Source of the DNA: Desulfallas thermosapovorans DSM 6562
Lineage (GTDB): Bacteria; Bacillota; Desulfotomaculia; Desulfotomaculales; Desulfallaceae
Direction: 5' to 3'
Length of the DNA: 64,000 nucleotides
Assembly: GCF_008124625.1 (NCBI RefSeq)
Contig: NZ_VNHM01000011.1
Coordinates: 1 to 64,000 of the forward strand
A model generated the notes under the pieces. It saw nothing but the letters and a program-made list of their open reading frames with translations. It was not told the origin of the DNA and did no database searches. Within the stretch, counting starts at the first letter, position 1, and each line of letters begins with the position of its first letter. Position numbers and translations under genes: made by a program. Below are positions 18,118 through 27,119 of the stretch, one piece after another.

Positions 18118-19218
18118 ATGGGCGATAAAGTGGTAATATCCGGCTACTACGGTTTTGGCAACCTGGGTGACGAGGCGGTACTGTACAGCATAATAGGGGC
18201 GCTGCGGCAAAACAACCCGGAGATGGCCATTACCGTGCTGTCCAACGACCCGCCTGCCACCGCCAGGGACTACGGGGTACACGCAGTGGATCGCTGGAAC
18301 ATGCGGGAGGTGGCCGGGGCGCTGCGGCGGGCCGATTTACTGATCAGCGGCGGGGGGAGTTTGCTGCAGGACGTTACCGGGCTGCAAAGCCTGCTCTATT
18401 ACCTGGGGGTGATCTGGCTGGCCCGGCTGCTGCGCCGTCCGGTGATGTACTACGCCCAGGGCATCGGCCCGGTGACCACCAAAGCGGGCCGGCGGCTGGT
18501 GGGCTTTACCACCGGGCGGGTGCAGGCGGTGACGGTGCGGGATGAGGAGTCGCTGCACGATCTACAGGCCATGGGAGTTAAGCGGCCTGTGCAGGTGACC
18601 GCCGACCCGGTGCTGGGCCTGCGCCGCGAGGACATAGACATGTCCGCGGGGGCGGAAATACTGCGGCAGCACGACATAACGCCGGGAACGGGCGTGGTGG
18701 GGGTTTCGGTGCGACCGCTGCCCGGTTCATCCGGCTGGGAGCTGGAACTGGCCCGGGCCTGTGACCGGCTGGCCCGGGCGGGGCGGACCATCGTCTTTGT
18801 GCCCATGCACAGCCCGGGTGATTTGGCGGTCTCCCGGGAAGTGGCGGCGGGGATGCTGGAACCGCACAAGATTATCAGCACCAAACTTACCGTACCGCAA
18901 ATGATTTCCCTGGTGGGCAACCTGGACCTGCTGGTGGGTATGCGCCTGCACGCCCTGATATTTGCAGCGGTGTGCGGTGTGCCCCCGGTGGGTATCGCCT
19001 ACGACCCCAAGGTGGAGCGGTTTTTAAACCGTATCGGGCTGGCCCCCGCGGGAAAACCCGCTGATATAAACGACCTGGAACTGGCCAACCTGGCCGAGAC
19101 CTGTCTGGCGGAAAAAGAACAGCTGGCGGCTAATATGGCCGCGAAAATGAGCGAGCTGCAAAGGGCCGCCAGCAGCACCGCGAGTTTGGCGCTGCAAATA
19201 ACCGGCCATGGCCGCTGA
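18118..19218 (+). CDS. csaB: polysaccharide pyruvyl transferase CsaB
   Basis: The 366-residue protein has the diagnostic N terminus KVVISGYYGFGNLGDEAVL and the family landmarks ISGGGSLLQDVTG, YYAQGIGPV, VSVRPL and VGMRLHALIFAA. CsaB transfers pyruvate from PEP to the secondary cell-wall polysaccharide, and the ketal-pyruvate is what SLH-domain proteins bind. A triple-SLH protein is encoded at 56436 in this window, which supports the assignment. ATG 18118 is chosen over 18088 because a GAAGGG site lies just upstream and the protein then starts at the conserved sheet. The 145-bp gap after it is GC-rich with imperfect GGCAGTGGC/GGCCG repetition and no gene. Confidence 0.93.
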   Translation: MGDKVVISGYYGFGNLGDEAVLYSIIGALRQNNPEMAITVLSNDPPATARDYGVHAVDRWNMREVAGALRRADLLISGGGSLLQDVTGLQSLLYYLGVIWLARLLRRPVMYYAQGIGPVTTKAGRRLVGFTTGRVQAVTVRDEESLHDLQAMGVKRPVQVTADPVLGLRREDIDMSAGAEILRQHDITPGTGVVGVSVRPLPGSSGWELELARACDRLARAGRTIVFVPMHSPGDLAVSREVAAGMLEPHKIISTKLTVPQMISLVGNLDLLVGMRLHALIFAAVCGVPPVGIAYDPKVERFLNRIGLAPAGKPADINDLELANLAETCLAEKEQLAANMAAKMSELQRAASSTASLALQITGHGR

Positions 19219-19363
19219 CCCGCTATCGTTGTTTGGACGGTGGTTAACGCTTGGCAGTGGCCGCTTGGCGCTGTCTATTTGGCAGTGGCTGCTGGGCCGG
19301 TGATGGCCGCTCGGCCGGTGGTGCCGTCTAGATACACAAAAAATAAATAAAGGGGTGTTGGAT

Positions 19364-19816
19364 ATGGCTGGTGTGGCCAACGGGGCCATAAATATAAAGG
19401 ATATTATGAATATACTGCCCCACCGTTACCCGTTTTTGTTGGTGGACAGGATTCAAGAACTGGTGCCCGGTGTACGGGCGGTGGGTATTAAAAACGTGAG
19501 TGTTAACGAGCAGTTTTTCCAGGGGCACTTTCCGGGCCACCCGGTGATGCCCGGGGTGCTGATCATCGAGGCCATGGCCCAGGTGGGTGCGGTGGCCGTG
19601 CTGAGCACGCCTGAATTTACCGGAAAGCTGGCTTTGTTTGCGGGTATCGATAAAGCGCGCTTCAGGCGGCAGGTGGTGCCCGGGGATGTGCTGCATCTGG
19701 ATGTGGAACTGCTGCGGGTGCGCGGCAGCCTGGGTAAGGGCAAGGGTATCGCCAAGGTGGGCGATGAAGTGGTGGCTGAGGCCGAGTTGCTTTTTGCGCT
19801 GGTGGACAAAGAATAA
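19364..19816 (+). CDS. fabZ: 3-hydroxyacyl-ACP dehydratase FabZ
   Basis: The 150-residue protein is a hot-dog-fold dehydratase. It has the catalytic His in [14 protein letters not shown], the active-site loop [20 protein letters not shown] with the catalytic Glu, and [12 protein letters not shown]. It removes water from beta-hydroxyacyl-ACP in type II fatty-acid synthesis in the cytoplasm. The start is ATG 19364, with AAGGGG 8 nt upstream. Its place between csaB and a TagO-like gene, rather than in a fab cluster, is a link to envelope lipid supply seen in related Firmicutes (inferred). It is of normal length with no damage. Confidence 0.95.
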   Translation: MAGVANGAINIKDIMNILPHRYPFLLVDRIQELVPGVRAVGIKNVSVNEQFFQGHFPGHPVMPGVLIIEAMAQVGAVAVLSTPEFTGKLALFAGIDKARFRRQVVPGDVLHLDVELLRVRGSLGKGKGIAKVGDEVVAEAELLFALVDKE

Positions 19817-20036
19817 CGAAGTTTTATTTCATTCAGCATAAACCGGCGCATAGTGACTCTCCGGCGCATAAAACCGCGCGCTGCGGGGGCGGGTGGACAA
19901 ACCCTGCGCATTGGCGGCTTATTTGAAGATTTCGCCGGAATATTGGCGATAACTGCGCTTTGTGCAAACCGCGCTGCCGGTGATAAAATAAAGAGACATG
20001 TCTTAAGCCGAATATTAGCCGGCTGGAGGGATTTGC

Positions 20037-21140
20037 GTGGAAAAATATATACTGCCCCTGGTGCTGGCCCTGGTATTGGGTTACCTGGTCACCCCCGGCG
20101 TGCGGGTGCTGGCCGTTAAGGCAGGGGCGCTGGATCATCCCGATCCTCGCAAGGTGCATAACGGTGTAATGCCCCGCATGGGTGGACTGGCTGTGTACCT
20201 GGCCTTTGTGCCCGGGGTGCTGTTGCTCCGGTATTTGTTTCCCGGGGCGGTGCTGCCAGTGTGGGGATTGATTGCCGGTGCCACGGTAATGCTGCTGGTG
20301 GGGGTGCTGGATGACATCCGGGGTATTTCCCCGCGGGTTAAACTGCTGGGGCAGGTTGTGGCCGCACTGGTGGTTATAGCCTTTGACATCCAGATACATT
20401 ATATAACCAACCCGTTAACCGGGCAGATGTTGTTTTTGGGGCTGCTCAGTATTCCCATCACCGTGTTCTGGGTGGTGGCCGTAACCAACGCGGTAAACCT
20501 TATCGACGGCCTGGACGGCCTGGCCGGCGGTGTGTCGTGCATAGCGGCGTTGACCATGGCTGCGGTGGCCTGGACACAGGGGCACATATTCGGGGTTGGC
20601 GGCATGCCTGAAATGATTATGCTGGCCCTGGTGCTGGTGGCGGCGGTAACCGGTTTCCTGAAGCATAATTTTCACCCGGCCACCATATTCCTGGGTGATT
20701 CGGGGTCACTGTTTCTCGGGTTTACCCTGGCGGTAATGTCCATCATGAGCCTGACCAAAAGCGCCACGGCGGTGTCGGTGATTATTCCCCTGGTCATCCT
20801 GGGGGTACCCCTGCTGGACACCTTCTTTGCGGTGATCAGGCGTTATAACAAGCATAAGCCTATATTTCAGCCCGACCGTGAACACTTGCACCACCAGCTC
20901 ATGGCCATGGGCCTGAGCCACCGGCAGACGGTGCTGGTTATATACGCCATCAGTGCTTTCCTGGGATTAACCGCTGTGGTACTGAACCTGGTGAGCGGTG
21001 ACCATGCACTGGTAATGCTGGTTATACTGGCGATGGTGCTGATTTACCTGGCCGACCGCGTGGGAGTGCTGGGCTTTTCCCACCGGATGAGGCACAGAAT
21101 GACCGATGAATACAACGAGCGGCGGTCCTCTAAAATGTAG
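20037..21140 (+). CDS. TagO/WecA-like undecaprenyl-phosphate GlcNAc-1-phosphate transferase
   Basis: This 367-residue polytopic membrane protein (about 10-11 TM helices) belongs to the MraY/WecA family. It has the Asp-rich cytoplasmic loop DHPDPRKVHNGVMPRMGG, VLDDIRGI, the NAVNLIDGLDGLAGGVS loop, FLGDSGSLFLGF and the His-rich REHLHHQLMAMG loop. It starts secondary wall polymer or teichoic acid synthesis by loading GlcNAc-1-P onto undecaprenyl phosphate. The HxxH-type loop and context (TagA-like, LCP, CsaB genes) favour TagO/WecA over MraY. The GTG start follows GGAGGG. The stop codon lies inside the stem of the terminator at 21122. Confidence 0.9.
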   Translation: MEKYILPLVLALVLGYLVTPGVRVLAVKAGALDHPDPRKVHNGVMPRMGGLAVYLAFVPGVLLLRYLFPGAVLPVWGLIAGATVMLLVGVLDDIRGISPRVKLLGQVVAALVVIAFDIQIHYITNPLTGQMLFLGLLSIPITVFWVVAVTNAVNLIDGLDGLAGGVSCIAALTMAAVAWTQGHIFGVGGMPEMIMLALVLVAAVTGFLKHNFHPATIFLGDSGSLFLGFTLAVMSIMSLTKSATAVSVIIPLVILGVPLLDTFFAVIRRYNKHKPIFQPDREHLHHQLMAMGLSHRQTVLVIYAISAFLGLTAVVLNLVSGDHALVMLVILAMVLIYLADRVGVLGFSHRMRHRMTDEYNERRSSKM

Positions 21141-21152
21141 GACCGCTTTTTT
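21122..21152 (+). terminator. intrinsic terminator overlapping the TagO-like stop codon
   Basis: GCGGTCCT/AGGACCGC arms of 8 bp with a 9-nt loop are followed by TTTTTT. The stop codon TAG (21138-21140) is at the edge of the 3' arm. Confidence 0.9.
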
Positions 21153-21639
21153 ATTCGACCAATTGATCGCTTCGATAAAAAGTTTAAGGTAAAACTTAAC
21201 GCAGGTAATCCGGAAAATATCCGGAAAACCGGTTTATTCACCACTGAGCCGCAACCGGTTTGAAAAAAGTGGGGTTCAAGAACCGGGTTTAACTTGAACC
21301 ATCCTGTGCCTTGTTAACAGAAGATTAAGAGGACTGTTACAAAAAAGGATTTATGGGTTATATATGGAAGTATTTATAAACACCGAAACAGGCCGGAGGC
21401 ATTGCCAAATATTTGAAGTGGTGCCACCCGGAGAATGTAGCATCCAATAAACTAATGTAAGCAAGGTCATTTGCCAAACATTTGAAGCACTGCCAGCATA
21501 TATATAAATGTAATATGTCGACCGGTCTGGTAAGGGTAAATATAGTTTAAAGCTGCCGGGCGCACAATTTCTTGTTCGGGGATGGGCGCGTGCGTATGCT
21601 GTTGCCAGTGAATGTGGCGGAACGGAGGAGGGTATACCA
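21153..21639. other. 487-bp intergenic region with an inverted repeat and a degenerate direct repeat
   Basis: No gene is supported here. GGTTCAAG (21273-21280) and CTTGAACC (21293-21300) form an 8-bp-arm inverted repeat. A 26-nt sequence (TTGCCAAAYATTTGAAG core followed by TGCCA) occurs at 21401-21426 and 21470-21495, 69 bp apart and about 80% alike. Both precede galU and could be regulatory. Confidence 0.5.
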
Positions 21640-22515
21640 GTGCGGATTAAAAAGGCGGTTATTCCTGCAGCCGGTTTGGGAGTGCGTTTTTTACCGGCCA
21701 CCAAAGCGCTTCCCAAAGAAATGATTCCCATTGTGGATAAGCCGACCATTCAGTACATAATAGAGGAAGCGGTAAGATCAGGCATTGAGGACATATTGAT
21801 TATTACCGGGCGGAATAAAAAGTCCATTGAGGATCACTTTGATAAATCCACCAGCCTGGAAAATCACCTGCGCAGCAAAGGTAAGGAGGATTTGCTTAAA
21901 ATAGTGGAGGAGACCGGCAACCTGGCTGAAATTCATTATGTGCGGCAAAAGGAGCCCCGGGGGCTGGGGCATGCCGTGCACTGTGCCCGGCGATTTGTGG
22001 GTGACGAGCCCTTTGCCGTGCTGCTGGGGGACGATATTGTGCACAGCGAGGTGCCCTGCCTGAAGCAGTTGATGGACTTATATGAAGAGGTGCAGGGTTC
22101 GGTTATCGGCGTCAAGGAGGTTCCCCCGGCGGATGTCAGCAAATACGGCGTTCTGGACGCCGAACCGGTCAAAGAGAACATCTACCGGGTGCACAGCCTG
22201 GTGGAAAAACCGCCTCTGGAGGAGGCGCCGTCCCGGCTGGCTATTATGGGGCGATATATTATCGAGCCCGAGATATTTGATATTTTGGCCTGCACCAAAC
22301 CCGGCGCGGGCGGAGAAATACAGCTTACCGACGCCCTGAAGGAACTGGCCCTGCAAAAGGCTATGTACGGGCTGGTGTTCGATGGCAAGCGTTACGATGT
22401 GGGTGACAAGCTGGGCTACCTCAAGGCGATGGTGGAGTTTGCCCTGAACCGGCCGGACCTGGCCGGGGAATTCCGCAATTACCTGGAAGATGTCGTGGCG
22501 GGTAGGGTAAAATAA
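21640..22515 (+). CDS. galU: UTP-glucose-1-phosphate uridylyltransferase
   Basis: The 291-residue protein opens with the nucleotide-binding signature AVIPAAGLGVRFLPATKA and continues KEMIPIVDKPTIQYIIEEA, then EPRGLGHAVHCA, LLGDDI and VEKPP, the standard GalU/GtaB pattern. It makes UDP-glucose from UTP and glucose-1-phosphate. With the GalE-like epimerase, the phosphohexomutase and the UDP-glucuronate epimerase downstream it forms a nucleotide-sugar supply set for wall polysaccharide. The GTG start at 21640 has GGAGGAGGG upstream. A variant palindromic repeat follows the gene. Confidence 0.95.
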   Translation: MRIKKAVIPAAGLGVRFLPATKALPKEMIPIVDKPTIQYIIEEAVRSGIEDILIITGRNKKSIEDHFDKSTSLENHLRSKGKEDLLKIVEETGNLAEIHYVRQKEPRGLGHAVHCARRFVGDEPFAVLLGDDIVHSEVPCLKQLMDLYEEVQGSVIGVKEVPPADVSKYGVLDAEPVKENIYRVHSLVEKPPLEEAPSRLAIMGRYIIEPEIFDILACTKPGAGGEIQLTDALKELALQKAMYGLVFDGKRYDVGDKLGYLKAMVEFALNRPDLAGEFRNYLEDVVAGRVK

Positions 22516-22526
22516 CTTACAGCCAT

Positions 22527-22610
22527 CTTTCAACCTTATATGCATGCCCATTCCAGGGCACAAAACGTCATGAAAGAATTTCTTTCAACCTTGGGAGCAC
22601 CCGGCATCAG
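22527..22610. repeat. long variant of the GGTGCCGGGTG palindromic element (imperfect copy)
   Basis: It contains TCAACCTTATATGCATGC, TTCCAGGGCACAAAACG and TCATGAAAGAATTTCTTTCA, followed by a degraded right end CACCCGGCATCAG. The interior matches the copy at 23961-24067 almost base for base, while the left arm is mostly missing. Confidence 0.8.
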
Positions 22611-22676
22611 TTTTGACGGCGCCGGTTGACTTTGATAAATTAGCGGGGTAGGTTTTTAAGCCCGTGGGAGGATTTT

Positions 22677-23609
22677 ATGCGAGTTTTGGTTACGGGGGGA
22701 GCCGGCTTTATCGGCTCCCATATAGTGGATGCACTGATTGCCCGGGGGGCGCAAACCGCCGTGCTGGACAATTTGTCCACCGGGCGGTTTGAAAATATTG
22801 ACCCCCGGGTGAATTTTTACAAGGGCGATCTGCGGGACGAAAAGTTTGTGCGGGATACATTGCGGTCCGAAAAACCCGACTATGTTATTCATCATGCCGC
22901 CCAGATCGATGTACAGACCAGCGTGGATAACCCCGCCGCTGATGCCGCCATTAACATTATGGGCACCATAAATTTGCTGGAGGCCTGCCGTGCCTGCGCT
23001 GTACGGAAAATAATCTATGCCTCCTCGGCGGCGGTATACGGCAATCCCCGCTACCTGCCCGTGGACGAGAAGCACCCGGTACACCCGCTGTCCGGATACG
23101 GTGTTTCCAAGCATACCGTGGAACATTATTTGGCGGTGTATCAGGCCTTGTACGGCCTGGATTACACTGCACTGCGTTACGCCAACGTATACGGCCCCCG
23201 GCAGGACGCCACCGGGGAAGGCGGCGTGGTGGCCATATTTACAGACCGTTTGCTGCGCGGGCAGCGGTGCCGGATATACGGCGACGGCAAGCAGACCAGG
23301 GACTTTGTCTTTGTGGGAGACGTGGCCCGGGCCAACCTGGCGGCGCTGGAGGCGGACAGTGCAGCGGGCAGCGGTGTCTACAACATCAGCACCGGCCTGC
23401 CCACATCGGTCAATGAGCTCTACAACATTTTGCGGGAAATCACCGGCAGCGGGCTAGAACCGGAATATTGCCCGCCCCGGGCCGGTGACATTGAACACAG
23501 TTACCTGGACGAAAGGGCGGCGGCCACCGGCCTTAAGTGGCGGGCAACGCGAACTTTGGTTGACGGCCTGCGGGATACGGTGGAATATTACAAACAAACG
23601 CAGGATTGA
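22677..23609 (+). CDS. galE: NAD-dependent UDP-glucose 4-epimerase (GalE type)
   Basis: The 310-residue short-chain dehydrogenase-type epimerase has the NAD-binding GGAGFIGSH at residues 7-15, VLDNLSTG, HHAAQIDVQ, YASSAAVYGNP and the catalytic Tyr-Lys pair in YGVSKHTVEHY. It interconverts UDP-Glc and UDP-Gal or the N-acetyl forms; which pair is used cannot be told from the sequence. ATG at 22677 follows GGGAGGATTTT. It lies between galU and a phosphohexomutase, all on one strand but separated by long gaps with repeats, so each probably has its own promoter. Confidence 0.88.
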   Translation: MRVLVTGGAGFIGSHIVDALIARGAQTAVLDNLSTGRFENIDPRVNFYKGDLRDEKFVRDTLRSEKPDYVIHHAAQIDVQTSVDNPAADAAINIMGTINLLEACRACAVRKIIYASSAAVYGNPRYLPVDEKHPVHPLSGYGVSKHTVEHYLAVYQALYGLDYTALRYANVYGPRQDATGEGGVVAIFTDRLLRGQRCRIYGDGKQTRDFVFVGDVARANLAALEADSAAGSGVYNISTGLPTSVNELYNILREITGSGLEPEYCPPRAGDIEHSYLDERAAATGLKWRATRTLVDGLRDTVEYYKQTQD

Positions 23610-23669
23610 AACAGGAAGATGAAGCCCGAACTGAGATCGTAGGATTTTACGGCTGATAAATAGTTACCC

Positions 23670-23700
23670 GGCCACCATTAACTGCTGGTGGCCTTTATTA
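23670..23700 (+). terminator. terminator after galE
   Basis: GGCCACCA/TGGTGGCC arms of 8 bp with an 8-nt loop are followed by TTTATTA, 60 bp after the galE stop. Confidence 0.7.
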
Positions 23701-23878
23701 ATCTACCGTGGGGCGTAAGGTGGTAATACATATTATCCCGTGGGCCGGGGGTGGAAAAGCCGGTTAAGCGACCGGCCCGCTCCCGGTCTTTTTTTATCCG
23801 GGCCAGGTATTGCCGGTACATACCGGTCCGGTGGGTGTCCTCCACTTTGGTTAATCTGAAACAGTGATTGTCACGCAT
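23678..23878 (-). CDS. possible small basic protein, unknown
   Basis: A 66-codon frame on the minus strand has an ATG at 23878 and a GAGGCGGA site upstream. The product is very basic (MRDNHCFRLTKVEDTHRTGM, with KKDRERAG later) and matches nothing I recognise. Its stop codon lies in the terminator stem of galE, which makes it less convincing. It is the only credible frame in the 729-bp gap 23610-24338, which otherwise holds the palindromic element at 23961. Confidence 0.35.
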   Translation of the reverse strand: MRDNHCFRLTKVEDTHRTGMYRQYLARIKKDRERAGRLTGFSTPGPRDNMYYHLTPHGRLIKATSS

Positions 23879-23960
23879 AATAGATCATCCGCCTCTCAAA
23901 TTTGTTGGGAAATATTATAAAAAAACCGGGTTTTTGCGTTTTGCCGGGTCACGTTTGCCA

Positions 23961-24067
23961 GGTGCCGGGTGTGAAAGGTCGATATAGCTCTCAACCTTAT
24001 ATCCATGCTTTTCCAGGGTACAAAGGGTCATGAAAGAATTTCTTTCAGACTTCAAATACCCGGCACC
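23961..24067. repeat. GGTGCCGGGTG palindromic element, long form
   Basis: A 107-bp unit has perfect 10-bp terminal inverted repeats, GGTGCCGGGT and ACCCGGCACC, and an inner GAAAGAATTTCTTTC hairpin. The interior is shared with 22527-22610. It has no coding capacity, so it resembles a MITE or REP-type element that needs a transposase elsewhere. Confidence 0.85.
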
Positions 24068-24338
24068 AGAGATTTATTCCGGCCTTTGGGGTGAAATTCC
24101 TGGTGAATTATGCATAAACAGGCATAACCCAGGAAAAATAATGTTTGTACATTATACGCTGCAAGTGGCAGAATATGTATGCGTGTGCTATAATTATTCA
24201 TTATAGATAGTGATAAAATTAAACGTTTAATCCCCGGTGCATAAGCCCGGGGCGTATGTGCATAGTGATAATAACGGTTTTCAGCAATAATTATTTCAGA
24301 CACGTCAGTGGCAAGAATAAATACGGGAGGGCTCTAAT

Positions 24339-25835
24339 TTGAGAAAATTGAAATTCGGCACAGATGGCTGGCGGGGCATTATCGCCGACGATTTTACCTT
24401 TGAAAACCTGCGCATAGTTTCCCAGGCGGTGGCCGATTATGTAAACGGACAGGGCGCGGGGCATAAAGGGATAGTGGTGGGATACGATAACCGCTTTTTG
24501 TCGGACCGGTTTGCGGATACAGTGGCGGACGTGATGATCCAGAACGGGATTAAAGTTTACCTGGCCGACAGTCCTCTGCCTACCCCGGTGACTGCCTTTG
24601 CCGTTAAGGTGCACGAAGCTGCGGGTGCGGTGATGCTCACCGCCAGTCATAATCCGCCGGAATACAACGGGTTCAAGTTTATACCCGATTATGCCGGCCC
24701 GGCGTTGCCACATATTACCGGGGCCATTGAAGAAAATATAACCCGTCTACAGAACAAGATGCTGCCGGCGCGGTGGGCGGACCAGGAGCAGGCGATGGAA
24801 CTGGCCGATGTTTTAAGGCCGGGGGATGACGCGGCCAGGGCAGCCCACCGGAAGGAACCCGCCGTGGCTGAACGGATTATCATTGATCCCCGCCCTGAAT
24901 ATTTCGAACACCTGGAGCAATTGGTGGACATGGAGGCCATAGGCCGGGCCAACCTGCAGGTGATGGTGGATGCCATGCACGGCAGCGGCATGGGGTATTT
25001 GAATGTGCTGCTGGAAAAGGCGGGCACCATGGTCAAGCAATGCCGCTGTTACCGGGACCCGCTGTTTGGTGGAGGTATGCCCGAGCCCACCGGCAAAACC
25101 CTGACCGGGGTTTGCGACTGGATCAAGGAAAGGGAGGGCCGCCTGGGGCTGGCGCTGGACGGTGACGCCGACCGGTTCGGTATCATCGACGACGGCGGGG
25201 TTTATGTAACCCCCAACCAGTTTCTGCCCCTGCTTTATCACCACCTGATCACGGTTAAAGGCCTGGTGGGGCCGGTCACCCGTACCGTAGCCACCACCCA
25301 CATGCTGGACCGTATCGCCCGCCGGCACGGCCAGGAGGTTTACGAAACCGCCGTGGGCTTTAAATATATCGGGCAAAATTTACTGGAAAAAGGCTGTGTG
25401 CTGGGCGGCGAGGAAAGCGGCGGCCTGTCCATTAAAGGGCACATTCCCGAAAAGGACGGCATTTTGGCGGGATTGCTGGCGGTGGAGATAGTGGCGATGC
25501 ACCGTAAAAACCTGCTGGCGCTGGCCCGGGATGTAGCCGAAGAATATGGCGGCCCGTTGTACAGCGAGCGCCTTGATGTGCGCACCACCCCCCTGAAGAA
25601 ACAGCCTGTGCTCGATAAGCTGGGGGAATTCAATCCCGCCGTGTTGGGTGGTACCCCGGTAGCCGGGCGGGTTACCGTGGACGGTGTCAAGTTGTTGTTA
25701 GAAAGCGGTGAGTGGGTGCTGGTGCGGGCTTCGGGCACCGAGCCCGTGTTCAGAATTTACGTGGAAACCCACCGGCCCGAGCGGGTTAAAGAGTTGAGCC
25801 GGGAGGTGGCGGTGCAAATAGGGCTGGACGACTAG
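24339..25835 (+). CDS. phosphoglucomutase/phosphomannomutase family protein
   Basis: The 498-residue alpha-D-phosphohexomutase has four recognisable loops: the N-terminal LKFGTDGWRGIIADDF, the phosphoserine loop MLTASHNPPEYNG near residue 107, the metal loop LDGDADRFGIID near 275, the sugar-specificity loop GGEESGG near 355 and the phosphate-binding RASGTEPVFRIYVE near 465. It interconverts hexose-6- and hexose-1-phosphates, feeding GalU or a mannose pathway. Specificity cannot be fixed from the motifs, though GEESGG favours glucose. The TTG start has GGGAGG 8 nt upstream. A terminator follows at 25868. Confidence 0.9.
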   Translation: MRKLKFGTDGWRGIIADDFTFENLRIVSQAVADYVNGQGAGHKGIVVGYDNRFLSDRFADTVADVMIQNGIKVYLADSPLPTPVTAFAVKVHEAAGAVMLTASHNPPEYNGFKFIPDYAGPALPHITGAIEENITRLQNKMLPARWADQEQAMELADVLRPGDDAARAAHRKEPAVAERIIIDPRPEYFEHLEQLVDMEAIGRANLQVMVDAMHGSGMGYLNVLLEKAGTMVKQCRCYRDPLFGGGMPEPTGKTLTGVCDWIKEREGRLGLALDGDADRFGIIDDGGVYVTPNQFLPLLYHHLITVKGLVGPVTRTVATTHMLDRIARRHGQEVYETAVGFKYIGQNLLEKGCVLGGEESGGLSIKGHIPEKDGILAGLLAVEIVAMHRKNLLALARDVAEEYGGPLYSERLDVRTTPLKKQPVLDKLGEFNPAVLGGTPVAGRVTVDGVKLLLESGEWVLVRASGTEPVFRIYVETHRPERVKELSREVAVQIGLDD

Positions 25836-25867
25836 CCCAAAGCGGTATATTAGCGGTATATTAATTG

Positions 25868-25899
25868 AGCCCGGGCAAAGGAGACCGCCGGGCTTTTTT
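25868..25899 (+). terminator. terminator of the phosphohexomutase gene
   Basis: AGCCCGG/CCGGGCT arms of 7 bp are followed by TTTTTTA. An 11-nt tandem AGCGGTATATT x2 lies just before it at 25841-25862. Confidence 0.85.
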
Positions 25900-26028
25900 A
25901 TTGGGCCGGCGATAGAAATTTATGTTGCGCTTTGGATGAAAATTGGTTACACTCGACTCCAGGGAACTGTGAGACGATGGTATATAAAATAACCTTTACG
26001 GAGAAGTGAAATAAAAGGAGAAAACTGC

Positions 26029-27060
26029 ATGAATCCAAATCATCAAGAGGCGGGCCAAACAAAAACCTATCTTATTACCGGAGCGGCGGGTTTTATCGGT
26101 TATTTTCTGGCCAGGCGCCTGTTGGAGCAGGGTTGCCGGGTGACCGGCATTGATAATATAAATGATTACTATGATGTAAATCTCAAGTACGCCCGTCTGG
26201 AACAGCTTAAACAGTTTGACGGGTTTACCTTTATCAAGAATGATATATCGGATAAACCCGCGGTTTTTAAAATCTTTGAACGGTACAAGCCCGGTGTGGT
26301 GGTGAATTTGGCCGCCCAGGCCGGGGTGCGGTATTCGCTGGAGAACCCGGATGCCTATATGCAGAGCAATATCATCGGTTTTTATAATATCCTTGAGGCC
26401 TGCCGGTATCATCCCGTTGAACATTTAGTGTATGCCTCATCCAGCTCTGTATACGGGGCCAATAGAAAGGTGCCCTTCGCCGAAACCGATTTTGTTGATC
26501 ACCCGGTATCACTTTATGCGGCCACCAAAAAATCCAATGAATTAATGGCCCACACCTACAGTCATCTTTACCGGATACCGGCCACGGGACTGCGTTTTTT
26601 CACTGTTTACGGCCCCATGGGCAGGCCGGATATGGCTTATTTCGGATTCACCGACAAGTATTTCAGGGGCGAGCCCATCAGGATATTCAACAACGGCGAC
26701 TTTGTCAATGATTTGTACCGGGACTTTACATATATCGATGATATTGTGGAGGGGATGGTAAGGCTGCTGGGCCATGCCCCCGGAGGTGCCGTGCCCCATA
26801 CGGTCTACAATATCGGCAACAACAAACCGGAAAAGCTGATGGTGTTTATAGCGGCACTGGAGCAGGCCCTGAGCCGGGCCACCGGCAGGGAGGTTGTATT
26901 TGACAAAATATTTGAACCCCTGAAGCCGGGCGATGTGCCCGCCACTTATGCCGACACGGGTTTATTACAGGAAGCGGTGGGATTTAAACCCGAAACTTCC
27001 ATAGAAGAAGGACTGCAGAGGTTTGCGGACTGGTACGTTGAGTATTATAAGGTGGAATGA
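26029..27060 (+). CDS. UDP-glucuronate 4-epimerase type NAD-dependent epimerase
   Basis: The 343-residue extended SDR protein has TGAAGFIGYFLARRL for NAD binding, IDNINDYYDVNLKYARL (the hallmark of UDP-glucuronate epimerases), NLAAQAGVRYSLENP, YASSSSVYG and the catalytic YAATKKSNE. It makes UDP-galacturonate from UDP-glucuronate, a likely precursor for an acidic wall or capsular polymer. No UDP-glucose dehydrogenase is in this window, so the UDP-GlcA source must lie elsewhere. The start ATG has AAAAGGAG upstream. It converges on trpB2 across a shared terminator. Confidence 0.9.
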   Translation: MNPNHQEAGQTKTYLITGAAGFIGYFLARRLLEQGCRVTGIDNINDYYDVNLKYARLEQLKQFDGFTFIKNDISDKPAVFKIFERYKPGVVVNLAAQAGVRYSLENPDAYMQSNIIGFYNILEACRYHPVEHLVYASSSSVYGANRKVPFAETDFVDHPVSLYAATKKSNELMAHTYSHLYRIPATGLRFFTVYGPMGRPDMAYFGFTDKYFRGEPIRIFNNGDFVNDLYRDFTYIDDIVEGMVRLLGHAPGGAVPHTVYNIGNNKPEKLMVFIAALEQALSRATGREVVFDKIFEPLKPGDVPATYADTGLLQEAVGFKPETSIEEGLQRFADWYVEYYKVE

Positions 27061-27078
27061 GGCAATTTACGGAACAGT

Positions 27079-27112
27079 AAACCCCCGCCGGATTAACCGG
27101 CAGGGGTTTATT
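27079..27112. terminator. bidirectional terminator between the epimerase gene and trpB2
   Basis: AAACCCC and GGGGTTT arms flank CGCCGG/CCGGCA with a short ATTAA loop. A-rich and T-rich flanks on both sides allow it to serve both convergent genes. Confidence 0.8.
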
Positions 27113-27119
27113 AATCTTC

